This document shows, in pieces, positions 1 to 7,315 of a stretch of DNA of 14,488 bases. A model generated the notes under the pieces. The model saw nothing but the letters and a program-made list of their open reading frames with translations, had not been told where the DNA came from and searched no databases. The position numbers and the translations under genes are program-made. Position 1 is the first letter of the stretch. Each line of letters opens with the position of its first letter. The stretch spans positions 1 through 14,488 of the forward strand of contig CALLCD010000153.1 in the NCBI GenBank assembly GCA_938049795.1. Direction: 5' to 3'. This stretch comes from an uncultured Hyphomonadaceae bacterium (lineage in GTDB: Bacteria; Pseudomonadota; Alphaproteobacteria; Caulobacterales; Hyphomonadaceae).

Positions 1-1
1 C

Positions 2-1429
2 CTAAATGCCAACGCAAACATATTTTATGTCCAGATAATCATCCAGGCCATATTTGGAGCCTTCGCGGCCCGACCCTGACTCTTTTACGCCGCCGAAAGG
101 GGCCGCCGGATTGGAGAGGCTGCTTTCATTCACCCCGACCATGCCATAGTGCAAGGCTTCAGAGACTTTCCAGATTGTCGCATTGTTGCGCGAATACATA
201 TATGCGGCCAGACCAAACGGGGTATCATTCGCCAGCGAGATCGCCTCCTCAACTGTCGAAAATGTCATGATCGTCGCCACGGGGCCAAAGATTTCTTCGC
301 GCGAAATGCGCATATCCGGTTTGACACGGGACAGAATAACCGGACCAAAAAAGGCCGAATTTGGCCGGTCGGGCGATGCTGGAGGACCGGCTTCAACAGC
401 ACCTGAATTGAGGGCATCCTGAACAAGTTCCCTGACCCCGGCAGCGGCTCTTTCATGAATAAGCGGACCAAGATCAAGTTGCCCCGCAGCGGCAACGAGT
501 TTTGCAGTAAATGTGTCTGCGACCGTTTCGTGTACGAGAAACCGATTGGCGGAAATGCAGGTCTGACCGGCATTACGAAACTTTGCGGCAATCGCGCCTT
601 CGACCGCCCGATCAAGATCGGCATCTTCAAAAACCAGGAATGGCGCATTGCCGCCAAGCTCCATAGATGTGCGTTTCATGGTTGCTGCACAGTCGGCAGC
701 CAGCATTTTTCCAACCGGCGTTGATCCAGTAAAAGTCAGCTTACGCACAATGGGTGACGAGGTCAGCGCCTTGCCAATGGCCGGCGTATCTCCAAAAACG
801 ATATTGACGACGCCATCGGGGATGCCCGCTTTCTTCGCAAGCACGCCAAGCGCAATCGCCGACAATGGCGTCTCGTTTGCAGGTTTACACACGACCGTAC
901 ATCCGGCCGCAAGAGCGGCTGCAATCTTGCGCGCGAGCATCGCATTCGGAAAATTCCAAGGCGTAATGCAGGCGACAACACCAACAGGCTGTTTCAAACA
1001 CAGAACCCGTGTCCCTTCGCGCGCATGAGGAATGATGTCACCATAAGCCCTGACGGCTTCCTCGGCGAACCACTCAAAATAACCCGCCCCATAATCAATC
1101 TCGCCCAGCGCTTCGGAAATCGGCTTCCCCTGTTCGGCGGTCAGGATTTTGGCGAGATCCCGGCGGTTGGCCCGTATTTCCGCGCACCATGCCTTTAAAA
1201 GTCCGGCACGTTCATTTGCCGGACGCAGCTTCCAGTCCTCGAAAGCTCGGTCGGCGGCAGTAATAGCGATATCGGCTTCCCGGCCTCCCCCCCGCTGCAC
1301 CTGAGCGATAATTTCGTCCGTTGCCGGATTTTTGACCGCGAAAAATTCCCCGCCATGCGCCTCGACAAATTCGCCATTTATGAAAAGTCGGGTGTCCAAC
1401 AGTTCCGGACGGTCCAGCGAAACTGACAC
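2..1429 (-). CDS. NAD(P)-dependent aldehyde dehydrogenase, succinate-semialdehyde type
   Basis: This 475-residue protein is a full-length aldehyde dehydrogenase resembling GabD-type succinate-semialdehyde dehydrogenases. Visible motifs are the cofactor/substrate segment TPWNFP (about residues 157-161), FTGSTPVGK (233-241), the general base Glu257 in MELGGNAP and the catalytic Cys291 in GQTCISANR. Translation starts at a GTG placed directly after the TAG stop of the aldolase gene; the GGAG just inside the aldolase end can act as ribosome site, so the two are probably translationally coupled. The stop codon lies at bases 2-4, so the gene is complete. In this context it would oxidise the C4 aldehyde released by the HpaI-like aldolase: succinate semialdehyde, or possibly an unsaturated analogue such as fumarate semialdehyde. 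Family assignment is firm; exact substrate and NAD versus NADP preference are inference. Confidence 0.9.
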   Translation of the reverse strand: MSVSLDRPELLDTRLFINGEFVEAHGGEFFAVKNPATDEIIAQVQRGGGREADIAITAADRAFEDWKLRPANERAGLLKAWCAEIRANRRDLAKILTAEQGKPISEALGEIDYGAGYFEWFAEEAVRAYGDIIPHAREGTRVLCLKQPVGVVACITPWNFPNAMLARKIAAALAAGCTVVCKPANETPLSAIALGVLAKKAGIPDGVVNIVFGDTPAIGKALTSSPIVRKLTFTGSTPVGKMLAADCAATMKRTSMELGGNAPFLVFEDADLDRAVEGAIAAKFRNAGQTCISANRFLVHETVADTFTAKLVAAAGQLDLGPLIHERAAAGVRELVQDALNSGAVEAGPPASPDRPNSAFFGPVILSRVKPDMRISREEIFGPVATIMTFSTVEEAISLANDTPFGLAAYMYSRNNATIWKVSEALHYGMVGVNESSLSNPAAPFGGVKESGSGREGSKYGLDDYLDIKYVCVGI

Positions 1430-2218
1430 CTAGTAATCTCCATCAGCAGATTTGTTTGCAAGACTGTTGCGCAACGCACGCACGCCCTTGGCAAGAACAC
1501 CCGTATCGGTTCCGATGCCCACGAAACTCGCGCCGGCTGCCATATATTTGTCGATCAACTCCTGCGTGACCGCGAGAACACCCGCTGGCTTCCCAAGCGC
1601 CCTGATATCCGACAAGGCCTGACACACAGCCGCGACGACATCTGGATGACTGGCCTGACCTGGAAACCCTAGAGCTGCGCCCAGATCGGACGGACCGATG
1701 AAAACCGCATCCACACCTTCAGTCGAGGTGATAGCTTCCAGATTGTTCAACCCCTCCACCGACTCAATTTGAACCGCAACGCAAATCTCCGAATTTGCCT
1801 TGGCAATATAGTCATCGACCATATTCCATCGCGCACCACGCGCCAGCGAAGTCCCCAGTCCGCGGACGCCTTCAGGTGGATATCGCACGGATTGAACGAT
1901 ACGCGCGGCCTGATCGGCATCATGCACCATAGGTATCAGAAACGACTGCGCCCCAATATCAAGTAAGCGCTTCAAGCCTGCCGGATCATCGCTAAGCGGG
2001 CGCACAATGGGGGCTGATGGATAGGCTGCAATCGCTTGCAAGGAATGCAGCAGCATGCCCGTTTCAAGCGGCGCATGCTCGGCATCAAGCAAGAGCCAGT
2101 CATACCCCGCACACGCACAGATTTCAGCCGTGATGCTGTTGCCAAGACCGCACCAGAGACCAAAGGTGACATCGCCTGAGGCAAGCTGTGCTTTGAACGT
2201 GTTTTTTGGAAGATCCAT
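1430..2218 (-). CDS. HpaI/HpcH-type class II aldolase (4-hydroxy-2-oxoheptane-1,7-dioate aldolase-like)
   Basis: This 262-residue protein has the usual length and residues of the HpcH/HpaI pyruvate aldolases. His48 in DAEHAP, Arg73 in IVRP, Glu152 in VQIESVEG and Asp178 in FIGPSDLG match the catalytic His, pyruvate-binding Arg and metal-binding Glu/Asp of HpaI. The family splits 4-hydroxy-2-oxo acids into pyruvate and an aldehyde; HpaI itself releases succinate semialdehyde in the homoprotocatechuate meta pathway. Its neighbours are an HpaH-type hydratase 9 bases upstream and an aldehyde dehydrogenase immediately downstream, so hydration, aldol cleavage and aldehyde oxidation are encoded in series. 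The ATG at 2218 is preceded by the purine-rich run AGAGAGAG. A role on 2-oxo sugar acids is possible for this family, but the neighbours favour an aromatic lower pathway. Confidence 0.9.
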   Translation of the reverse strand: MDLPKNTFKAQLASGDVTFGLWCGLGNSITAEICACAGYDWLLLDAEHAPLETGMLLHSLQAIAAYPSAPIVRPLSDDPAGLKRLLDIGAQSFLIPMVHDADQAARIVQSVRYPPEGVRGLGTSLARGARWNMVDDYIAKANSEICVAVQIESVEGLNNLEAITSTEGVDAVFIGPSDLGAALGFPGQASHPDVVAAVCQALSDIRALGKPAGVLAVTQELIDKYMAAGASFVGIGTDTGVLAKGVRALRNSLANKSADGDY

Positions 2219-2227
2219 GATCTCTCT

Positions 2228-3028
2228 CTAGCTAAACTGAAGCCCTATTTCGCCGTATCGGCCATAGTCCGCAACTATGTCATCTCCAGGCGAAACGATG
2301 ACAGGACGGGTGAAAGAACCGGCAAGATAAACATGGCCGGCCTCAAGCCCGATCCCCTGCTTGGCAAACCGTCGGGCGAGCCAGACAATCCCCCTCGCCG
2401 GGTGCCCGAGAACCCCGGCAGCAAGTCCGGTTTCTTCGATCACGCCATTTCGGCTCAGCGTCGCGCCAACCCAACCAAGATCGGCATCTCCGGGGATTTT
2501 AGTCTCCCCGAGGATGTAACCGGCATTGGCTGCATTGTCGGCAATTGTATCGAAGATCTTGCGCGTATAGCCCGTATCCGGATCTTTTCGGTATGTACGC
2601 GCCGCGATAAGCTCCAGCGCAGGAACGATATAATCTGTAGCGTCCATCACATCTTCAACGGACAAGGCCTCGCCCATCAGATCCTCTTTCAGGACAAATG
2701 CAAGCTCAGCTTCAAGGCGCGGATCGCAGAAACGGTCAGCCTCCAGCGTGGCACCGTTTTCAAAGCACATATCATCGAGCAATGTGCCGAAATCCGGCTC
2801 ATGGATCTGCATAGCGCTCTGCATGGCCCGTGATGTCAGTCCGATTTTTCGGCCGATAATTTTCCGCCCCTTACTTTGCTTGAGCGCAACCCACGCCTCT
2901 TGCGCAGTGTACGCATCATCTATGGTTAGCCCGTCGGTAAACTGGCTCGTGGCCGAGAATTGCTGGCGTGTTTGTTCTGCGGCTTCATGTTTGGCGGCAA
3001 GATCCTGCGCCATTTCCGGAGACATCAT
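2228..3028 (-). CDS. HpaH/MhpD-family 2-oxo-hepta-ene-dioate hydratase
   Basis: This 266-residue protein resembles HpaH (2-oxohept-4-ene-1,7-dioate hydratase) and the wider MhpD/4-oxalocrotonate decarboxylase family. The stretch IIGRKIGLTSRAMQ (57-70) followed by IHEPDFGTLLDD (75-86) is characteristic of the HpaH branch, which accepts dicarboxylic substrates. Glu106 and Glu108 in RLEAELAFVL plus Glu139 in PALELIA are the likely metal ligands. The enzyme adds water to a 2-oxo(-enol) dienoate to give the 4-hydroxy-2-oxo acid used by the next gene's aldolase. Two ATG codons are adjacent (3026-3028 and 3023-3025); either could be used. Only 6 bases separate it from the upstream hydrolase gene. 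The saturation state of the true substrate depends on which ring-opening enzyme feeds it. Confidence 0.88.
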   Translation of the reverse strand: MMSPEMAQDLAAKHEAAEQTRQQFSATSQFTDGLTIDDAYTAQEAWVALKQSKGRKIIGRKIGLTSRAMQSAMQIHEPDFGTLLDDMCFENGATLEADRFCDPRLEAELAFVLKEDLMGEALSVEDVMDATDYIVPALELIAARTYRKDPDTGYTRKIFDTIADNAANAGYILGETKIPGDADLGWVGATLSRNGVIEETGLAAGVLGHPARGIVWLARRFAKQGIGLEAGHVYLAGSFTRPVIVSPGDDIVADYGRYGEIGLQFS

Positions 3029-3034
3029 GACGAT

Positions 3035-4003
3035 CTAGCCCCCTTTTTGAAACGGCGAGACAAGCTTGCTGAGAAAGGACTTTTTCTCTTGCGCCACAGC
3101 TCCCCCCATCGGCATATCCTCACCATAGAAAAGCGGCAGATACCCAGTGCCCTCAGCATTCTTTTTGACATAGGCGGCATGCGGTTTCCCCCAATGCGCC
3201 GGCATGAGAAGATACCCCTTCTGTGCACACTCGGCCAAAATCTTACGGCGCGTTTCTTCAGCCAAGACCCGGTCCTCGCAGAACAAAGAGTTCCACTCCG
3301 GGAAAATCACCTGAATAGGCGAATGCATGATATCACCGCTAAAAAGCGCCGTCTGCCCTTCACTGGTCAGGTTGATGGCGCAGTGCCCGGGGGAATGGCC
3401 AGGTGTCAGATAGGCCGTGACCTCCGGATCAAGCTTCAGCTTTTCTTTCCAGGTCAAAGCCAAACCGGCATCAATGACAGGCTGGATACTGTCCTCGAAC
3501 ACACCAAGGTTGGCATCATTCGGCAATGGACCATTTGCAGGGTCCCAGGTCGCCAGATCTATCTCTGAAAAAACGTATTTCGCATTCGGAAAGGTCGGCA
3601 CCCATTTGCCATCTTCGAGCGTTGTGTTCCAGCCGACATGATCAATATGCAGATGCGTCATCAGCACATAGTCAATCTCTTCCCGATCAATACCGGCCGC
3701 TTTCAGGTTTGCCAGATAATCAGTCTCAAGATTTGCAAATGGCGGATAGCCCGGCCGGTCCTTACAATTGCCAACACAGGTATCAATAATAATTTTCGAG
3801 CTTTGCGTTTCCACATACCAACTCGCGCTGGAGATCATCAAACAACCGCTTTCCGCCTCCAAATGGTTTGGAATCATCCAATCCTTATGCGGATCAAATT
3901 TTCCTTGATCAAATTCAGGAAACAGGACATCCGGCGGCGCGCCCGGCCCAAGACTTTCTTCAACGCGTTTTACGATTGCTTTCCCGATGCGAATATCCAT
4001 CAT
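3035..4003 (-). CDS. Metallo-beta-lactamase-fold hydrolase, lactonase-like
   Basis: This 322-residue protein has a complete metallo-beta-lactamase metal site: THLHIDHVG gives His117, His119, Asp121 and His122, followed by His207 in PGHSPGH, Asp224 in FSGDIMH and His270 in PAHWG. Such a set normally binds two metal ions and activates a hydrolytic water. The overall pattern is that of the AttM/lactonase-like and alkyl-hydrolase branch rather than of true beta-lactamases. No secretion signal is visible, so it is likely cytoplasmic. It opens the run of four tightly spaced lower-pathway genes on the minus strand, which suggests hydrolysis of a lactone, ester or thioester formed during ring breakdown. 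That role is inferred from position. Two adjacent ATGs (4003, 4000) follow an AGG about six bases upstream. Confidence 0.85.
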   Translation of the reverse strand: MMDIRIGKAIVKRVEESLGPGAPPDVLFPEFDQGKFDPHKDWMIPNHLEAESGCLMISSASWYVETQSSKIIIDTCVGNCKDRPGYPPFANLETDYLANLKAAGIDREEIDYVLMTHLHIDHVGWNTTLEDGKWVPTFPNAKYVFSEIDLATWDPANGPLPNDANLGVFEDSIQPVIDAGLALTWKEKLKLDPEVTAYLTPGHSPGHCAINLTSEGQTALFSGDIMHSPIQVIFPEWNSLFCEDRVLAEETRRKILAECAQKGYLLMPAHWGKPHAAYVKKNAEGTGYLPLFYGEDMPMGGAVAQEKKSFLSKLVSPFQKGG

Positions 4004-4019
4004 TTACACCTGTTATGAA

Positions 4020-4043
4020 GCAGGCTGGCACGGGCCAGCCTGC
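4020..4043 (-). terminator. Intercistronic hairpin between receptor and hydrolase genes
   Basis: A perfect inverted repeat, GCAGGCTGGC / GCCAGCCTGC, encloses the 4-base loop ACGG. It lies 9 bases after the receptor stop codon and 16 bases before the hydrolase start. There is no run of T after the stem in either direction, so it is not a canonical intrinsic terminator. It may be a partial terminator or an RNA 3'-end stabiliser that gives the receptor a higher transcript level than the enzymes downstream. The structure is directly visible; its role is inference. Confidence 0.55.
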
Positions 4044-4052
4044 ATAGTTCAG

Positions 4053-6302
4053 TTAGAAACGGGTCGATAGGCTCACCCCGAACTGCTGAGGCGGCGCGAA
4101 GAAACCGAACTCCGGGAAACCGAACAAGAAGGAAGAAACGAATGAGTTGGTCAGCACATCATTTTCACCAAGATTGCGCGCATAGACATTAACGCTGTAT
4201 CGCTCACTTTCACTTGTGTAACCCAGCAAAAGGTCTGCCCTGAAATATCCGTCTTGCTGCTCGATACCATCTGCGCGATTGAACGCACTAAAGAACTGCT
4301 CATCGGTATAACGCCCATTTGCCTCAAAGGTCAGATAGCCGCCGAATGACAAATCATGGGTGTAGGTCCCGCCAAACTGCGCCGTAAACTGAGGTGCTTG
4401 GGGTAAGCTGTTGCCGGATAGATCAAGACCGACCGCGCCAGTGACCGCATCATCGGTGACGAAATCATCAAACTCAGCATTTAGGTAAGTCGCATTGGTG
4501 TAGAGGGTCAGATCTTTCGTCGGTGTAAATGTCAGCTCAGCTTCAATACCGCCAACTGTCGCTTGCGCCGCATTTTCGATCACCAGCGTCAAGCCCGTAA
4601 TCTGCCCGACTTGAAGATCTTCATAATCGGCATAAAATCCGGTCAGGTTAAATGTGCCCAGATTGTTTGGAAAGCTGAACTTTGACCCGATCTCATAGTT
4701 CCAGATAAACTCTTCATCAAATGACGGGTCAGGGTTCTGCGTCCCAAGATCAAACCCGCCGGATTTAAATCCACGTGTCGCCGACGCGTAGAGGAAGAGA
4801 TCGTCTGTGGCATCATACTCAAGTGCAAACCGTGGCGTGAAGGCGTCAAACGTTTCATCAAACATGCCTGTTACAGGCGGGCCAAAGGCTGTCACTTGAC
4901 CAAAATTGTCCAGCTCTTTTTCTTCAACAGAGTAACGAAGTCCGAAAACGAAGCTTAGATCATCTGTGATGCCAAAGCGGCCATTTCCGAATACAGCAAA
5001 AGCGTCTGTTTGCAGATTGCCCGATGCGATGAAGACATTGCCAACGCCGCCGGTAAAAGCCGGGAAGTTGAACGGCTGATTGACAACTGTATTCCCATCA
5101 ATGTCCTCATGGAAATAGTACAGCCCGAAAACCCAGTCGAGACGGTCGCCAAAGAGGTTACCATCGAACACGAACTCTTGGCTGAACTGATCTGCGAACT
5201 CGGACTGAGCGATGTCAGCGAAGAAGACGTCAGACCCATCAATATCAGATGTGATTTCATAGTCGGTTGAACGATATGACGTGCGCGAATTGAAGTTTAT
5301 TGATCCGATTTTGCCTTCCAGGTGTGCAAGAAAGCCAAAATAGTCTCGCTCATTGGTTGGATCGACATCGAAAGAATTATCAAAAACATTGTCGCCTTGG
5401 AATATCGTGCCGCCGCCGCCGGTGCTTCCGCCAAGACCGCCAAAGAGGCCGGGTTGATCAGCAGGAACAATTGCGAGCGGCGTTACGCCTGGATTGCCAG
5501 GCTGGACAAAACTGTAGCCAATAGCTGAGTCATCTTGAGTGTAATAGTCGCCAGAAACGCTCAGCAACCAGTCGTTCGCGATGTCAAATTCCAACGTACC
5601 GCGAACAGAGAAGGTTTCTTCGTCAAACAGGTCATTTCCTGTGGTGACGTTTGTGCCATAACCGCCACGGTTCACGTAACGTGTCGCAACGCGTGCACGC
5701 ACCCTGTCACCGAGCGGCCCGCTGAGCGCGCCCAAGGCTTCAAATCGGTTAAACTCGCCATAGCTCAGATTGACATACCCCTCCAGCTCATCGGTCGGAC
5801 GTTTGGTGATGACATTAATTGAACCGCCTGTTGCGTTTCGGCCATAAAGCGTGCCTTGCGGTCCGCGCAGCACCTCAACCCGCTCCAAATCATAAAAAGC
5901 CCCCTGCGCCGCTGCTGGACGCCCAAGATAAACGCCGTCAACATTGTACGCGATATTTGATTCTTGACCTGTTGAAAGCGTGGACAGGCCGATGCCGCGA
6001 ATGCTGACGTTCGGCGTACCAAGCTGGTTACCAAACGTCAGATTTGGAATGGCGGCCGTCAGGCCTTCCAGAGTGGCAATGCCGCGATCGGTCAACGCAT
6101 CTCCATTAATCGCCGTGACAGCAATAGGGGTTGTTTGCACTGTCCCCTCTGTACGCTCGGCTGTGACCGTGACCGTTTGCAAAGTGCGGCGCGATTCTTC
6201 ACGATCCTCCGCATCACTCTCCTGTGCCAATACAGGCAACGCAAGCGCCGAAGCGCTCATCAATAGTATAGCCAAGCGCGATTTTTTGCGAATGTCCGAC
6301 AT
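4053..6302 (-). CDS. TonB-dependent outer-membrane receptor
   Basis: This 749-residue protein has the full layout of a TonB-dependent receptor. A signal peptide runs to about residue 26 (positively charged start, hydrophobic core, VLA before QES). A TonB-box-like segment LQTVTVTAER (41-50) follows, then a plug with NVDGVYLGRPA (120-130) and the conserved VLRGPQGTLYGRNATGG (144-160). The rest is beta-barrel repeats ending in the aromatic C-terminus LSTRF. GGGAGG (6311-6316) sits 8 bases ahead of the ATG, a strong ribosome site. The plug motif is typical of the very large receptor sets of sphingomonads and Hyphomonadaceae, most of which have no known ligand. Its place as first gene of the catabolic operon, sharing a control region with the oxygenase operon, suggests uptake of the aromatic substrate or a precursor rather than iron. 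No iron-type regulation is visible. Confidence 0.93.
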   Translation of the reverse strand: MSDIRKKSRLAILLMSASALALPVLAQESDAEDREESRRTLQTVTVTAERTEGTVQTTPIAVTAINGDALTDRGIATLEGLTAAIPNLTFGNQLGTPNVSIRGIGLSTLSTGQESNIAYNVDGVYLGRPAAAQGAFYDLERVEVLRGPQGTLYGRNATGGSINVITKRPTDELEGYVNLSYGEFNRFEALGALSGPLGDRVRARVATRYVNRGGYGTNVTTGNDLFDEETFSVRGTLEFDIANDWLLSVSGDYYTQDDSAIGYSFVQPGNPGVTPLAIVPADQPGLFGGLGGSTGGGGTIFQGDNVFDNSFDVDPTNERDYFGFLAHLEGKIGSINFNSRTSYRSTDYEITSDIDGSDVFFADIAQSEFADQFSQEFVFDGNLFGDRLDWVFGLYYFHEDIDGNTVVNQPFNFPAFTGGVGNVFIASGNLQTDAFAVFGNGRFGITDDLSFVFGLRYSVEEKELDNFGQVTAFGPPVTGMFDETFDAFTPRFALEYDATDDLFLYASATRGFKSGGFDLGTQNPDPSFDEEFIWNYEIGSKFSFPNNLGTFNLTGFYADYEDLQVGQITGLTLVIENAAQATVGGIEAELTFTPTKDLTLYTNATYLNAEFDDFVTDDAVTGAVGLDLSGNSLPQAPQFTAQFGGTYTHDLSFGGYLTFEANGRYTDEQFFSAFNRADGIEQQDGYFRADLLLGYTSESERYSVNVYARNLGENDVLTNSFVSSFLFGFPEFGFFAPPQQFGVSLSTRF

Positions 6303-6368
6303 CTCAATTTCCTCCCGAGTAATGAGCGAGTCTGCCCCCTATGGGTCTGTCCTCAGTCCTTTTGATTC

Positions 6369-6378
6369 ATGCACGCAT
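6369..6378. promoter_or_regulatory. Candidate operator copy 1 (imperfect)
   Basis: ATGCACGCAT differs at one base from the perfect palindrome ATGCATGCAT found twice to the right. Read on the minus strand it is TTATGCGTGCAT, overlapping the candidate -10 of the receptor promoter. Its centre is 52 bp from that of copy 2, close to five helical turns, and the two are equally spaced about the shared -35 box. Confidence 0.55.
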
Positions 6379-6402
6379 AACCAGCCTTATGAGCCTTGAC
6401 AA
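6374..6402 (-). promoter_or_regulatory. Candidate promoter of receptor operon
   Basis: On the minus strand TTGTCA (6402-6397) is followed after 17 bases by TATGCG (6379-6374). The -35 is good; the -10 is weak and lies inside operator copy 1, as expected for a promoter blocked by a repressor. Predicted from sequence only. Confidence 0.4.
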
Positions 6403-6425
6403 GTCCATAAAATGCTTTTTATGCA
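6396..6425 (+). promoter_or_regulatory. Candidate promoter of FAH/oxygenase operon
   Basis: TTGACA (6396-6401) is a perfect -35 box; after 17-18 bases comes TTATGCA (6419-6425) as a weak -10. The -10 is the left edge of operator copy 2, and copy 3 would lie just downstream of the transcription start, near 6432. Binding of a dimer at either should block initiation. Predicted from sequence only. Confidence 0.45.
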
Positions 6426-6431
6426 TGCATA
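6420..6431. promoter_or_regulatory. Candidate operator copy 2 (perfect palindrome)
   Basis: TATGCATGCATA is a perfect 12-bp palindrome repeated exactly 20 bp downstream, placing both copies on the same face of the helix. GntR/FadR-type regulators bind short palindromes of this size as dimers. It overlaps the candidate rightward -10. Confidence 0.65.
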
Positions 6432-6439
6432 TAAAAACT

Positions 6440-6451
6440 TATGCATGCATA
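6440..6451. promoter_or_regulatory. Candidate operator copy 3 (perfect palindrome)
   Basis: Second exact copy of TATGCATGCATA, ending 9 bases before the FAH start codon. It lies in the likely 5' leader and could act as a second repressor site cooperating with copy 2, two helical turns away. Confidence 0.65.
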
Positions 6452-6460
6452 GTGGCAAAA

Positions 6461-7315
6461 ATGAAACTTTATTGTTGGAATGATCTTGGACGCTCCCATT
6501 GGGGATGTCTGTCAGACGATGGAACACATGACCTATCGCACCATTGGCCAACCCTTAGTGATGGTCTGCGTGCAGGCATGCCTGCCATAAAGGACGCGGT
6601 GACCAAAAGCACGGACGTGATACCGCACGCTCATGCCGTCACGCTTGAACCGCCTTGCGCAGAGACGAGCCGCATATTCTGCATCGGTGTGAATTACAAA
6701 ACGCATGCCGCCGAAGCGGGTCGAGATGTTCCAGAATGGCCGTCCGTTTTTCTGCGCCACCCTAGATCATTTGTGGGCGCCGAGGCGAACGTGGTGAAAC
6801 CAATGGCTTCTGACGATTTTGACTATGAGGCGGAGCTTGCGGTTATCATCGGCAAGCCCGGCCGGGCCATCGCGAAAGACGCAGCGATGGATTATGTCGC
6901 CGGATATACCTGTCTTGCCGACAATTCCGTCAGAGATTTCCAAAAGCACAGCCGTCAGGTGACCGCTGGCAAGAATTTCGACCATAGCGGCGCGATAGGC
7001 CCGTGGCTTGTAACCGCAGACGAAGCCCCCGCGCCCGAAGACATGACACTTGTCGGGCGCTTGAATGGCGAGGTCGTTCAGAACGGCAGTCTAAAAGATC
7101 TGATTTACGCGATCCCTGATCTCATCGCCTACATTTCCACATTTACCGAATTACAACCGGGCGACATTATCGCGACCGGCACACCCGAAGGGGTCGGCTT
7201 CAAACGCTCCCCGCCCCTCTTCATGAAAGCGGGGGATACATTCACAGTTGAGATTGAAGGCGTTGGTATGCTCAAAAACACGGTCGTTGTAGAACGGGAG
7301 GCGATTGCCGCATGA
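6461..7315 (+). CDS. Fumarylacetoacetate hydrolase (FAH) family protein
   Basis: This 284-residue protein is a single-domain FAH-family enzyme of the acylpyruvase/HpaG type. IFCIGVNYKTHAAEAG (72-87), the metal-ligand pair Glu123 and Glu125 in DYEAELAVIIG, Asp154, KNFD (171-174) and TGTPEGVG (239-246) are all in place. Family members hydrolyse fumarylpyruvate or acylpyruvates, or decarboxylate/isomerise the HpaG substrate; sequence alone does not decide. The start at 6461 was chosen because homology begins at MKLYCW. The frame is open to an ATG at 6341, but that extension would cover the promoter and operators. No strong ribosome site precedes 6461. It is the first gene of the rightward operon and its stop overlaps the next start by 4 bases (ATGA). 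Confidence 0.88.
   Translation: MKLYCWNDLGRSHWGCLSDDGTHDLSHHWPTLSDGLRAGMPAIKDAVTKSTDVIPHAHAVTLEPPCAETSRIFCIGVNYKTHAAEAGRDVPEWPSVFLRHPRSFVGAEANVVKPMASDDFDYEAELAVIIGKPGRAIAKDAAMDYVAGYTCLADNSVRDFQKHSRQVTAGKNFDHSGAIGPWLVTADEAPAPEDMTLVGRLNGEVVQNGSLKDLIYAIPDLIAYISTFTELQPGDIIATGTPEGVGFKRSPPLFMKAGDTFTVEIEGVGMLKNTVVVEREAIAA

Larger units (their letters stand above)
6303..6460. promoter_or_regulatory. Shared divergent control region
   Basis: The 158 bases between the receptor and FAH genes contain no gene. They hold two back-to-back candidate promoters sharing a central TTGACAA (6396-6402) and three ATGCAYGCAT palindromes (see separate entries). The left part, 6303-6360, is receptor leader with its ribosome site. 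The palindromes point to coordinated control of both arms by one dimeric repressor, most simply the GntR protein encoded at 13201-13953. Confidence 0.7.

Noticed and set aside
265..657. Antisense open frames within the dehydrogenase and other genes
   Set aside because: They follow the coding constraints of the real genes, lack ribosome sites and known motifs, and are read as shadows.
2..3028. A complete homoprotocatechuate (hpa) pathway
   Set aside because: Only hydratase, aldolase and semialdehyde dehydrogenase types are present on this strand; HpaD, HpaE and HpaF are not in the window, so hpa symbols were not assigned.
6341..6460. Upstream extension of the FAH gene by 40 codons
   Set aside because: The added residues do not resemble the family and would run through the -35 box and two palindromes; MKLYCW at 6461 fits the family start.
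6572..6585. 14-bp palindrome GCAGGCATGCCTGC inside the FAH gene
   Set aside because: It differs from the operator palindromes outside the central GCATGC, lies within coding sequence, and is plausibly a chance result of codon use.
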